From: Bursaphelenchus xylophilus
Taxonomy: Eukaryota > Nematoda > Chromadorea > Rhabditida > Aphelenchoididae
Length of the DNA: 64,000 nucleotides
Direction: 5' to 3'
NCBI GenBank assembly: GCA_904066235.2
Contig: CAJFCV020000001.1
Coordinates: 13,201,291-13,265,290 of the forward strand
Of this stretch, positions 45,752 through 57,058 are shown piece after piece. Within the stretch, counting starts at the first letter, position 1; each line of letters begins with the position of its first letter. Below the pieces are notes generated by a model. That model was not told the DNA's origin. It searched no databases and worked only from the letters and a program-made list of their open reading frames with translations. Made by a program: the position numbers and the translations under genes.

Positions 45752-46535
45752 ATGGGCGATCGTGAAGTTCAACGACGTCGATCTCGTTCCAGATCTCCCC
45801 GAGGTAAGATGACCTCCATCAAAGGACCTGATTCATCAAATGAACTCTGAATTAGGTGTGTTTGCATGCGAAAACGGTTATAACAAATGTTTTTAAGATT
45901 CCTATTCGTATTCACCATGCACTTGATGGAGAAGGTTCTTTGGTCGGTTTTTATTGCATTTTGCTTTGATTTTTAGGTGGATAACGCTGCCAGGGTTTTC
46001 CACGAACGCCGAGGACAATACGTTTTTTGTTTTCAGAACGCCGGCGATCACCGGAACGTCGGAGAAGCCGAAGTCCGCGGAGAAGAAGCAGATCACCGAG
46101 AAATCGTCGAGACGATCGAACCAGACGTCGTTCACCCGATAAGACTGGACGTAGAGGTCGAGACGATCGTGCAACAGAGAAGAGAGACAGAAGGAGTCGA
46201 TCAAAGGAACGGGAGAGGTCGGATAAGCGAAAGGATCGGCCAAAGGAAAGTATGTATAACATCTTTGAATTTTTTTCATTTTTAGTTCCAAAAACTATCA
46301 ATTCATTGTTTATTTCCAACCTCTACTCCTTTCAGGTGCATCTCTTGAGGAAGCGGCGACAATTTCCGAGGAAGATCTAATGAAACAAATGGGATTCGCT
46401 GGGTTCGATACGACCAAGAACAAGAAAGTTGAAGGAAACGTTGGAGGAGCAGCTAAAGTACACAAAGTCCGCAAATACCGCCAGTACATGAACAGAAAAG
46501 GCGGTTTCAATCGGCCATTGGATTACATTGCCTGA
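45752..46535 (+). CDS. SNRNP27: SNRNP27, U4/U6.U5 tri-snRNP 27 kDa protein, 154 aa
   Basis: Exons 45752-45803, 46037-46249 and 46336-46535. Residues 1-88 are a dense Arg/Ser (RS) region ([28 protein letters not shown]). Residues 98-154 are the conserved SNRNP27 domain with [25 protein letters not shown] and the terminal [19 protein letters not shown]. Length and C terminus match the human protein (155 aa). It is a nuclear component of the tri-snRNP and in nematodes is known to affect 5' splice-site choice. AATAAA follows at about 46577. Confidence 0.96.
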
Positions 46536-46654
46536 TTTTCATTGTATTATAGTCGTCTTTGATGTTCATGATCTGAATAAATATTAAATCTCAAGGTTGA
46601 AATTTTTATTGACTAAATACCTTTTAATTAATCAAATAAGCTTGTTATCAGATC

Positions 46655-46912
46655 ATGAGATGCACATATTGCATGAATCTACAGTTCGTATTTTACGTGC
46701 ATGAGTCTCACCACGAAAACAATGAATGCCAATTGGTTATTGCAGAATGCCACGACTTCATTGGTTTTTTCGCGGACGGTGACGGAGAGAACAAAATTCT
46801 GTGGTCGCCAGCTAAGATTGACAGACAAATCATGATTCACGAACACTCAGAGTTTTTCGATCTAATCTGTATTCACCATATCCTTTTTTTTCTCCGGAAT
46901 GACCTAAAATAG
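46655..46912 (+). CDS. Unassigned small ORF, 85 codons
   Basis: An ATG-started frame between SNRNP27 and EDC3 with fairly balanced codon use and several Cys, His and acidic residues. No domain, signal peptide or splice partner was recognised. It may be chance or part of an unrecognised transcript. Confidence 0.22.
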   Translation: MRCTYCMNLQFVFYVHESHHENNECQLVIAECHDFIGFFADGDGENKILWSPAKIDRQIMIHEHSEFFDLICIHHILFFLRNDLK

Positions 46913-47194
46913 GGTTAATCAAGTCTAATTTAGCAGTGATTTTGACGGTGAATGTTCTCCTTCTGATTTTCTTTTGGATTATTGGTTTTTTGATGGCAAG
47001 TTGGCTACTCATCAAGAATTGTTTTCTAGCGATATTATTCTTGACAACAAGCTTGTCTTACGACCCCATTCCGCGTGACATTTCATCAACCCGCGTTTTC
47101 CTTCTCTCTCTTTCCCTCTTCATTTTCATACGCCGTCTTGCAGGTGAAACGCTTTGCTGAGCAATTTTCTACTGTCCACAGCGTTTTCCACACC

Positions 47195-50122
47195 ATGGAC
47201 CCATCACAATATATTGATGCATTAATTTCGATCGAGGTCAAAGATGGCGATGTCTTTCAAGGGAGAGTGGCGGAGATCCGTCCCGGAGACAATCCGTCGG
47301 TCGTTCTGAGGGGAGCTTTCAAGTAAGTCGCGATTTTGAGATTTGTCTTTGAATTTTAGGTGAGCCTCATGGATAATATAAATTTGAAGTATTTTTGGCT
47401 CTAAAGCTAGATGATTTGATTCTTAAGAGAATAATTACATCTATTTCCAGAGATGGAATCCCAGTGCCCGAGCACACCACAGAAGTCAAAGCTTTGGAGA
47501 TAAAAAATCTGAAAATTGTCGAAGAAGCCCAGAAGTCTAACAAATCTCCTCAAAAACCTCACTCTAAACCAACACAAAAGCCCAAAAAGGCGGAGAAGAC
47601 GTCAGTTGCGGCGCTGATCGAGAATAAATGCGAATCCCCAAAGAATGCCAAGATTACGCTGCTGAAACGGGGCGGACAACAAAACGACTACGGGCTTTCG
47701 GCCGAAATGAGCTCATCCTGTGTTGTGAGCGAGACAGTCAAAGTCAAGCCGGAGAAAAAGCCCGCCATTCCGGTCGAAATGATCCCTGGTATGCGATTTT
47801 TCACTTTGTTTTTCTGGTTTTAGATATACGACGATAATTTATATTACACATGACCTTTGTGGTATTTTAGCCGCAGTTCTCAACGGAAGAAAGTCTGACA
47901 AGTCCGTATTGAACAAACTCTTCGTGAAATCGGATAAGAAGCCCAAAGAAGAGGCAAAATCCGAAAAGGAAGATGGCAAACACATTATCGACAAGCTGTT
48001 GAATACCAGTGAAAACAAACGAAAAACCGAAGAGAAGCAGGCCTTCAAGAAGTTCGGCGACTTTAAGCAGTTCACTGAGAAACAACAGCCCGATTTTAAT
48101 GTGAGTTTTGGATTTTTTTGCGATATTTTGGTTTTAAATTTTTAGAAATTCGCTTCTGACCGCCCATCGAATCGAAAGCAGAAGGGACCATCGGGCAACC
48201 CGGCAAAGGACCAAGAGAATGGCTATAAGAGTCGCGGCCGAAATAAGGATTTGGCCGAAAGTTTGAACTTGGAGGATCTCAACGAAGACTTTGATTTCTC
48301 ATCGAATCTGGCACTTTTTGATAAGGATGTGAGTTTGAATAGACTTTGTGATCTCTCAAGGAGCTTCATCAAAGTTTTCGACGAGAATTCTTGCTATTTT
48401 TTGTGGTTGGTACCTACTACAATATAATGAGTTCTTGGAATAGTGGAAAAAAGTGGTTTGATTGATGTAGTATAGGTTGTTGTTAGTTGAAAAACGGTTT
48501 TTAATTATTATTATGTCATGATGACAGGTTTTTTGGACGTTTTTTGAATTAATTTTTGATCGTAAAATTTGATGTCTAAACTGATTTTTTTGTGGGTAAA
48601 ATACGAAAAATTTTGTAGAATATTAATTTTTATGCCCGGATAATATGATTTCTGTTTGTTTTTGGGTTTTTGAATTAAAATTTTATATTACTTTAGGTGC
48701 TGAGCACCTTTTTCCAAAAATTTTTTATTTTCCCACTGTACTTGTCGTTTTAGCGCCCCGAATCCCACTCAGAGGACTATGAAGAGCCGGATGCGGAGCG
48801 TCCAGCCTCCCGCCGCAACTATCGTCACGACGAAAATATCATCAACGACCCGAATCGCTGCACTTCTTGGGTCCAATCCAAACAAAAACCAACTCTCCGA
48901 GTCCAACCCGAAACCCTGCCGCACAAAGTGTGCCCCGAGACGAAATTTACCTACCAATTCCACGCGAAACACACGACGGTTTGCGAGAACGGCGCGATTT
49001 TGCCGGTTCTGCGACGCAGCGACAAGGACGGCTACTTGAACGCGGCCCTAACACTGTTCAATAACATTTTGTACAACCTCACGTTGGCGGACAGGTTCAG
49101 CGAATACGCGCTGGACGTGTTCGCGAGGAACGACGTCCATCCCCGACATGTTGTTGTGGTCGCCGGAGAGGAGGCGAATATCATCCTGACCCATCGAGTT
49201 TGCCAACACTTGCTGAACAGAAGGATCCCCGTGATCCTGTACAGGCCCCCGGAAGTCCCAGGAGATTTGTTGAGCCGAGTCACCGTCGTCCGAGACATTG
49301 AAGCACTCCCCACCAGCCCTCATGTGATCTTCGTCATAAATCCCCAAGTTTTCCATGAATCCGAACACTTCCGGAGGTGGATCATGAAGACTGGAAAACT
49401 ACAAAATCACCAGAAAAGAGAACGAAACACCTCCAAGGATGCGGCCAGAGTTATTTCGTTGGATTTCAGAATTTATGACCTGCAGTACATGCACACGATG
49501 ATGGTCGGCGCTGCGGATGAGTCGGTAGGTGTTTTGATTATTTTTTTTTTGGATTTTAGGAATAGAGAAGAACAGAGGAGATGTGGAGAGATGAATACAT
49601 AATAAATCTATGCCCAGATTTTTTTGAGGGAATTTTGGAAAAATTGGCTTGGAGAAAAAAACGGGATTTTTTGGTGTAGTGTCAAAAATTCATATTTTTT
49701 GATTTTAAAGGGAGTTGAGACCAAGTGGTAGAGAATATTTGATCTTTTCGTCTTTTTTCGATGATTTTTTTGGTGAAATTTGAAAAAAAAAATTTTTTTG
49801 GGTTGTGATAAAAAATGCAAAATTTTTGCTGAAATTTAATTTAAAAATGTGAAAAATTTTGAAAAATTTTCTTTTCAGGATATTTTTTGATTTTCAGCTT
49901 GTATTTTGGCAGCGATTTTTTCAATTTTTTTGAAAATTTTTGTAATTTTTTTTTCAGATCTTCAACACCCACCGAAAGCGCAACCCCTCCAACCAGAACA
50001 CCACGTTTGAGTGCTGCGTCGCCGACCTGGGCACCCCCTACGAATGGATTGTGGCGGCGGGCGCCAATCCTCACGACGCATTCAAAAAATCGTATTTTGT
50101 TCGTCTCCAAAATGTCGCTTAA
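47195..50122 (+). CDS. EDC3: EDC3, enhancer of mRNA decapping 3, 604 aa
   Basis: Exons 47195-47322, 47451-47788, 47871-48100, 48146-48328, 48754-49524 and 49958-50122. Order of domains: N-terminal LSm-type fold (residues 1-65; VKDGDVFQGRVAEI), a long Lys/Glu-rich linker, the FDF motif at 281-283 within LNEDFDFSSNLALFDK, and a YjeF-N Rossmann-like domain (about 325-590; VVVVAGEEANIILTHRVCQH, PVILYRPPEVPG, HVIFVINPQVF). EDC3 is a cytoplasmic P-body scaffold: the LSm domain contacts DCP2 and DCP1, FDF binds the helicase DDX6/CGH-1, and YjeF-N dimerises. An acceptor TTGCAG at 47143 may mark the transcript's 5' end. The frame at 50490-50963 downstream is not supported. Confidence 0.95.
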
Positions 50123-51054
50123 ATTTGTATTTAACTTGTGATTTTTTTTCTTCCCTCCTAGCCTCAAAGGCGGAATTAAGCGTAATTTATTGTCTGAAAT
50201 TTTGAATGGAGTCTGAAAAACGATTTTTTGAGCGAAATTTTGAGTTTTAGACCGGAAAAGACGAAAAATTTTGTTTTTTTTCGAAAAAATTGAGTTTTAA
50301 GACTGAATTTTTGGCTTGAATTTTTTGTAGAAGACTTGATTCATAATGCTTTCTTATTTTGGTCACTGTATTTTGTAATTAAAAGGGATGAAATGGGCGT
50401 TTTTCTCGTTCGAGGACCTTATTTTAGCCCGATTTTAATGTTTTTGTAAAATTTTCCCCTTTTTCTTATGTTTTTCCTCTCGCCCTCTTGTGCACATTGA
50501 CTTATATGCTCCGAAGGATTCTGTGCACAACGAATTTCACATTTTAATCTTGATTTTTTTGGCGGAAAAACAAGCGATTTTTCCCCAAAAGAAAGGCCTG
50601 GCAATTTGGACGAATTTCGATCCAAATCCACATTCTCATAAGATTCACAATATTCCAGAGTGTTTCATCGTCTCATTTTTAATCCCACTGCATTTAAATT
50701 CCCCTCTCGAATTCTCTTTTTTAAGGTTTTTTGTCGATTTTTTGGTTAGCTTTGGATTTTGTTTTGTTGTTTTGGAAAAAGTAAAGTTTTTTGGTAATAA
50801 ATGCTCGAATGGTGGAAAAGAAAAGGTTCTCATCCTGATATTTTATATTTGCTTTGCAGGGGTAGAGATTTTTTTGAGAATTATAAGTTTTTTTGCAATT
50901 TTTGTGCGATTTTGGGTACCTCAAGAACAACATTTTGATTTTGCTGAAACTTTGCCCAAATAATCTATGTGGATCACATATCAATCCCAGAAATTTTTAG
51001 TTTCTCTTTGCAAATCCGGCTGAGATATTGAGCCATCTTTTCGGACGAGAGACG
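50123..51054. other. Intergenic, 3' flank of EDC3
   Basis: T-rich DNA with one longer open frame (50490-50963) that has no domain and unusual composition for a protein. A short stretch (about 50935-51035) repeats the left part of the adjoining inverted repeat. Confidence 0.35.
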
Positions 51055-51562
51055 AAAAAATTAGCCAAGGATAATGTAAAAACTGTTCCCAATTTTTGCG
51101 AAGCTCTCAGATTTTCTTCAAGTCTTGTCCAAATAATCTACACGGGTCACATATCAATCCCAGAAATTTTTAGCTCCGGCTTTGCAAATCCGGCTGAGAT
51201 ATTCAACCATCTTCTCAGATGAGAGACTATGGAAACTGAGGAGAGACGGTCAGAGAAAAAAAAGGATTTTATTTTGCGGATTTTGAATTATCCGGAAAAA
51301 AGGATGTTGACGAAAAAATTGTTTTTTCTAGGCATAAACCGCAAAGAATTGATTTTTTTCTCTGACCATCTCTCCTCAGTTTCCATAGTCTCTCATCTGA
51401 AAAGATGGTTGCATTTCTCGGCCGGATTTGCAAAGCCGGAGCTAAAAATTTCTGGGATTGATATGTGACCCGTGTAGATTGTTCGGACGAGACTTGAAGA
51501 AAACCTGAGAGCTTCGCGAAAGTTGGGAACAATTTTTATATTATCCTTGGTTAATTTTTTCA
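51055..51562. repeat. Inverted repeat related to family A, about 510 bp
   Basis: Left arm 51055-51290 (AGCCAAGGATAATGTAAAAA, CAGAAATTTTTAGCTCCGGC) is the reverse complement of 51350-51562. The centre is a short A/T-rich loop. It shares the GACGGTCAGAGAAAAAAA and GGCTGAGATATT landmarks of family A. It lies about 200 bp upstream of the TMEM170 start. Confidence 0.85.
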
Positions 51563-51756
51563 AAAATTTTTTCTCTGGCAAAAAATCGGCTTGCAAATGA
51601 GCATTAGTTTCCGAAAACGACGCCTAAAGTATTCTGTTTTCAGGGTTTACATTAAAAATCTCTACATGATAAAAATTTTCCACTAAAATTTTTTGTTTTG
51701 TATGATGGCGGTGGTATAACAACATACATGACCCTAAAATCCTCCCGAAGCACAGT

Positions 51757-54700
51757 ATGGATACTCAGACAATTGAACGGCAAGTCTTTTTGACTCTTTT
51801 GGGCACAGTATCACTTCTTACAATAGGAATATTTTTGTTGTTTTAGTGAATATGACATGTGGAATGTCCTCACGCTTCAAGAGAACAATGTCAGTGGGTT
51901 CTGGCAGTTGTGGTGGTCGATTTTCGTGTGGATGGCCGTCTCCTACATTTTCGTTCATGCTGTGGCGTTTGTGGTCGCCGTGATTTCACTCCGCTACCAT
52001 CCTTGGGTCTTCTTCATCAGCTTCCCATTTTTGTGTAAGTCGACGAAATTTGAGGGGAAAATGGGAGATTGAATATGGAAAAAATATATTATATTGACGG
52101 TGTAGGCCATTGAGGGCTGTTTCTTTGCTTTCTGCATCAAAAAAATTCTGATTTTAGTAATTTAGAAGCAGTTTGACCTTGCTTTAGGCATAAAAGAAGA
52201 TCGTAAAGGGGAAAACAGAGAATATTGGGTGTTTTTTTGGTTGTGTCGCTCCTTGCCATAGCCTAGGAGAGACACACAGAAAAAAATTGTTTGTTGTAAA
52301 GTTCAAGATGGATTCCAATCAATAAAAATGTCAAAAGAGATCAAAAAAACTTGAATTTGAAACCACCGAGGCATTTAGAGCGTTTGAAGTTCAAATTCAA
52401 GCTTCTTTTGATCTCTTTTGACATTTTTATTGACTGGAATCCATATTGAACTTTAGAGAAGAATTTTTTGGATCTTCTACACTGGCGGACCTGATCCAGT
52501 GGCAAAAAACGTACCAATTTGCATCCGGGAAGTATCAAAAAAAGTAGCAAAATGCCTCCCTCTCCAACTAAGAAAACTCCGATTTCAAAAGCGCGCCCTT
52601 CATAACGGAGTTTTTTTAGTGGGAGAGGGAGGCATTTTGCTACATTTTTTGATACTTCCCGGATGCAAATTGGTACGTTTTTTGCCACTGGATCAGGTCC
52701 GCACTGCGGGCATAAAAGATGATCGTAAAGGCTGAAAACAGAATGCTGGATTTTCTTTGGTTGTGCCGCTTTTGCCATAGCCTCTAACTCCCTTATTCTT
52801 TGGGATAATGGACTTTTCTATCTTTTTTATCCCTTATATGGCACATTTCCAAAAGTTTTTTCGAGGTTTCTTTATCTTTGCCCATTTTTTGATGGGAAAA
52901 TAGTTCCCACCCTTGTGACATAGCCTTGAAATCCTTTGGTGTTCGATGTAAAAACCCTTTACAGTGATGGACCTGATCCAGTGGCAAAAAACGTACCATT
53001 TTGCATCCGGGAAGTATCAAAAAAGTAGCAAAATACCTCCCTCTCCAACTAAAAAACTTTGTTTTGAAGGGACCCTCTCTTTCTGTGAGGGCCCTTCAAA
53101 ACGGAGTTTTTTCACTTGGAGAGGGAGGCATTTTGCTTCATTTTTTGATAGTTCCCGACTGCCAAATGACACATTCTTTGCCACTGGATCAGGTCCGTCA
53201 CTGTACGTCTGTTTCATCAATAATGCCGAGAAAAATTCGTAAAAATTTTTATCATTTCAAGCTAGTCGGGATTTGTTGTGCTGTTGTTTTTCGGTGGGCT
53301 CGTCTTGTCGCTCGGATCTGATGACGTCGAGGAAACGGTTGTGTCTGCCCTTCTTGTAATCGTCGTGAGCATCGGAGCCGGTGGTCGTGGTCTCAAAGGT
53401 TTTGGTCCGCGTTTGATTCTGTGCTTTTCTGGCGCGGGGCCCTTTGGTCTTCGGATTGTGGTGCTGAAACAGACGAATTGAGGAAATTTTAAGTTAAAGT
53501 GGGCCGCCTTGATCCGGAAGGATTGTTTTGCTTACATTTCGGGAAGTAATGGATCAAGAACCGCGAAAATTATATTTTTTGGATTCTTGGAGTCTCCAAT
53601 TTTCGGCATGTAAATCTTTATGACTGAAAAGCCCTCAGGCAATCTGAAAACGTCATTTTTTAAAATTTCGTTCGAACTGAAAGAATGAAGTTTAAAAAAT
53701 GATGTTTTCAGATTGCCTGAGGGCTTTTTAGTGATTAAGAGTTACATGCTGAAAATTAGAGGCTCCATGGATCCAAAAAATATAATTTTTGCGGTTCTTG
53801 ATCCATTACTTCCCGAGCTGTAAGCAAAACAATCCTTCCAGGTCAGGCTGGCACACGCACCTTCACTTTAAATTTCGCTAATTCTGAAACGCTTACCGGA
53901 TCCAGGATTCTTTTCGATTCTCTGCTGCTGGTATTCCCCTTGCTCTCTTTCCGCATGAGGTCCTGAAACTCCTTGATTTCCTGCTCTCCACATCTCAATC
54001 TTTCCACTTTCGGATCGACGACTCGGCTTCCAAACAAATGCTTCATGTGCTTCTTGGTCGGCTTCACTTCGAACTGGACGTAGTTGATAAAGTTGTTGAT
54101 CTGAAAATGGCTTTATTTCAGCTTCCGATCTCTTTCTGGCAAAATGAAAATGAATTCTTCAACCTTTTTGCCTACTCTAATATCCTCACCGATTTGAAGG
54201 TCCATCGTTGAGTGTGCGGAATGAAAATCTTCCGTTGACACAGCTCCACCAGATAAGGCGGGCATTCTCTCGGGAACTTGAACATCTTGAAGCGTCGAAT
54301 GCGATGCGCCACAACTTTGGGGTCCTCCTCCGGCCAAGGTCGCTCGCCATTGCTGAACATTTCGTAGATCACCACCCCAAACGACCATACATCCAGAACG
54401 GGGGTGAAGATGGGGTCGCGGCGAATGCATTCCGGAGGCCACCAGCGCAGCGGAATGTTGAAATTTAGCTGAAATTCGGAATTGGATGACTAGTATAATG
54501 TCAAACTTTATGGAATTTGTGGCATAAAATTGGTTCTGTCTGGTTTAGATAAGCGCGAAAGAGGGTACAAGAAAAGTTTTGTCGAATTCGAATGGACTAG
54601 AGCTGAGAATTCCACTTTTTGATTAGCTCACCTAGTGTAATATAAAATTTTTGAAATTTGGTGTTTATATGGACAAGGTATGCAATCCTAGGCTATTTGA

Positions 54701-57058
54701 GTCGATATTCGTCAAAGAATTTTGCATTTTCGACAGCTTATCAATTAAAATGTAGGATTGTCCTCGCAAATTGAGGCAAATAGTGCCCGAATTGCCACAG
54801 AGATTCTTTTACTGACTAGTATAGAAAACTACTCACCTTTGGGTGTGCGAAGCACCCCATTTCGGAAACGGACGCCTGCCGGCTCATCCCAAAATCGGAT
54901 ATTTTCAAAATCCCATCATCAGTCACCAAAATATTTCGAGTTGCCAAATCCCGATGAATGCACCCTTTCTCGGAAAGATAAAGCATTCCTTTCGCGGTTT
55001 CGGCGAGGTACGTCAGGATTTCATCATTTTTGATCTCTCTTTTTCCACTTGCCAGAATGTCGTCCAACGGGCCGACGCAAAATTCCATGACAATTCGAAT
55101 CTAAAATCGGTCGTTTATATCCAAAATGGGTGTATACAGTGATGGACTCGATCCAGTGGCAAAAAAACCTACCATTTTGCATCCGGGAGGCATCAAAATT
55201 GTGGCAAAATGCTTCCCTCTCCAAGTGATAAACTTCATTTTGAAGGGCCCCTCACAAAAAAAGCGGGCGCGTTTTTGAAATCGGAGTTTTTTCACTTGGA
55301 GAGGGAGGTATTTTGCCATACTTCTTGATGCTTCCTGGATACAAAATGATACGTTTTTTGCCGCTGGATCAGGTCCTTCACTGTAAATGCTCACCGGATT
55401 CTCTATCACCCCGAAAAACCCAATAACATTCGGATGAGAGCCGAGCAGCGACATGATCAGCGCCTCCCTGCGCAGATCGGTTATTCGCTCCGCATCCGTG
55501 GCCCTTTTGATCGCCACAGTCTTCGACTTGTAGGTGCCTGAAAAGGGGATAGGTTAAATTGACCCTCCGCAATCACGTTATACAGTGAGGCACCTGTTCC
55601 AGTGTCAAAAAACGTACCATTTTGCATCCGGGAAGTATCAAAAATGTGGCAAAATGCATCCCTGTCCAGGTGAAAAAAAACTTCGTTTTGAAGGGCGCGC
55701 CGTTTGTCCTTACAAAAAGAGCGGGCGCGCTTTCAAAATCTGAGTTTTTTCACTTGGACAGGGAAGCATTTTGCCACATTTTTGATGCTTCCCGGATACA
55801 AAATGGTACGTTTTTTGCCACTGGAGCAGGTCACCCACTGCAAGACCACCTTACCTTTGCGGACGACCGCGAAATTCCCGGCCCCAACCTCCGTTCCCTC
55901 CGCCACTTCCCCAACTTGAATCACGAACTTTGTGTCCAAGTCCTTTTCGAAGGAGGTGTCGATGTTCTCCGTGGACAGGGTCGTGTTCGCCTCCACGGAG
56001 TTGAGCGTGCTCTGGCACTTGCCGAGCATGGACACCCGATCCATGCGGTTGGGCCGCTTCTTCGCCGCCGACGCGGTCTTCTGTTTATCCCGCGACGATT
56101 CGTCATGTTTCATTCTTTCGATGCGAGCCCAACGTCGGACACCACCGTCTAGGAGTTTTGACTTGTGAAAGAATTGCGGTTTTGGGAGAGGAACATTTGC
56201 AAAGAATTTATGCAAATTTGAGGAGGATTTGTTTGCAAAGTATTTTTGCTTTGGCCTTTGAGGGGAAATCCATCCATATTTGTTGATGACAATTAGAAGG
56301 TCCAAAAAATTGTTCCCTCTGGCAGTTCAAGACGGATTCAAGTCAATAAAAATGCCAAAAGAGATCAGAAAGAAGCTTGAATTTGAAATTGAAGGGTCGG
56401 ACCTGATCCAGTGGCAAAAAACGTACCATTTTGCATTCGGGAAGTATTGTATCAAAAAATGTAGCAAAATGCCTCCCTCTCCAACTAAAAACTCCGTTTT
56501 GAAGGGCGCGCTTTTTAAATCGGAGTTTTTTCGCTTGGAGAGGGAGGCATTTTGCTGCGTTTTTGATACTTCCCGGATGCAAAATGGTACGTTTTTTGCC
56601 ACTGGATCAGGTCCGCCAGTGTAGAAGATCCAAAAAGTTGTTATCTAAAGTTCGAGATGGATTCCAGTCAATAAAAATGTCAAAAGATATCAAAAGAAGC
56701 TTGAATTTGAACTTCAAACGCTCTAAATGCCTCTGTGGTTTCAAATTCAAACTTTTTTGATCTTTTTTTGACATTTTTATCGACTGGAATCCATCTCGAA
56801 CTTAATAACCAGAATTTTTTGATGATTACAGCCATTTTTTGGCCAGAAAATTGGTTAAACAGCACCTAATCCCCTCCATTTTCAGTGATGATGTTGGTAG
56901 GACCAACAACTGTGGGTGCGTTGACCAGCGCCTCGATTGCTCTGACCTTCTCCATGGCACAAAAGTCGATAACCGCATGGCACTGTCTGTTCATCGGCTG
57001 CGGACAAACTCTAGTCGTGTTGATGACCTCCTTCTTCCGTATACTAGCCACACTCTAA
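51757..57058 (+). CDS. TMEM170: TMEM170 family membrane protein, 127 aa
   Basis: Exons 51757-51779, 51847-52034 and 56886-57058. Intron 1 (67 bp) uses a GC-AG donor (GCAAGT), which is needed to keep phase. The product has three hydrophobic segments: WQLWWSIFVWMAVSYIFVHA, VGPTTVGALTSASIALTFSM, and a C-terminal CGQTLVVLMTSFFRILATL that matches the family's typical ending. TMEM170A is an ER/nuclear-envelope protein that promotes ER sheet and tubule balance in animals. Intron 2 is 4851 bp and contains a complete kinase gene on the opposite strand. Confidence 0.93.
52301..52706. repeat. Composite inverted-repeat block, left copy
   Basis: A palindromic element of 152 bp (52301-52452, arms starting GTTCAAGATGGATTCCAATC), a linker, then a CAGTG-family palindrome (52480-52706, TA on its left). 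The same composition and linker occur in reverse order and orientation at 56395-56801. The two blocks flank the nested kinase gene. Confidence 0.9.
52962..53203. mobile_element. CAGTG-type palindromic element (family C), 242 bp
   Basis: Starts CAGTGATGGACCTGATCCAG and ends with the inverted partner CCGTCACTG. TA lies outside each end (52960-52961 and 53204-53205). It sits just beyond the kinase stop codon (53257-53259). Confidence 0.92.
53257..56113 (-). CDS. Protein tyrosine kinase lacking SH2, 451 aa, nested in a TMEM170 intron
   Basis: Exons in transcript order 55855-56113, 55395-55537, 54837-55100, 54190-54468, 53897-54100 and 53257-53463, all in phase. The kinase domain covers about residues 72-310: glycine loop GAGNFAVVRKG, VAIK lysine 97, helix C glutamate 111, HRDLATRN with Asp185, DFG 203-205, and WWPPE in place of the usual WMAPE. 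HRDLATRN indicates tyrosine specificity, and all catalytic residues are present. The N-terminal 70 residues are basic and Ser/Thr-rich with no SH2 or FCH domain. The C-terminal 140 residues are hydrophilic, Lys/Arg-rich and unassigned. Nematodes have many small cytoplasmic Fer-like kinases, often germline expressed. That placement is by general resemblance only. The frame stays open to 56305 without another ATG. Confidence 0.88.
53499..53854. repeat. Palindrome filling kinase intron 5, 356 bp
   Basis: Left arm (GGAAGGATTGTTTTGCTTAC from about 53517; GAAAAGCCCTCAGGCAATCT further in) pairs with the right arm ending at 53854. It leaves 35 bp to one intron border and 42 bp to the other, so the rest of the intron is of normal short length. 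Confidence 0.88.
55137..55383. mobile_element. CAGTG-type palindromic element filling kinase intron 2
   Basis: 247 bp of the 294-bp intron 55101-55394. TA lies outside both ends (55135-55136 and 55384-55385). Begins CAGTGATGGACTCGATCCAG; the right end is its imperfect inverse. It leaves 36 and 11 bp of intron. Confidence 0.92.
55583..55840. mobile_element. CAGTG-type palindromic element filling kinase intron 1
   Basis: 258 bp of the 317-bp intron 55538-55854. TA precedes it (55581-55582) and CA follows. Begins CAGTGAGGCACCTGTTCCAG. It leaves 45 and 14 bp of intron, nearly the same geometry as intron 2. Confidence 0.9.
56395..56801. repeat. Composite inverted-repeat block, right copy
   Basis: A CAGTG-family palindrome (56395-56621, TA at 56622-56623), a linker GAAGATCCAAAAA, then a 152-bp palindrome (56650-56801). 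It mirrors 52301-52706. A half copy of the same 152-bp palindrome also lies at about 56326-56392, between this block and the kinase start. Confidence 0.9.

Noticed and set aside
48928..49602. Separate gene suggested by the 224-codon frame
   Set aside because: It is EDC3 exon 5 in the same frame. The coding exon starts at 48754 and stops at the donor at 49525.
50490..50963. 157-codon plus-strand frame downstream of EDC3
   Set aside because: Very Phe-rich composition reflecting T-rich DNA, no domain and no clear splice signals.
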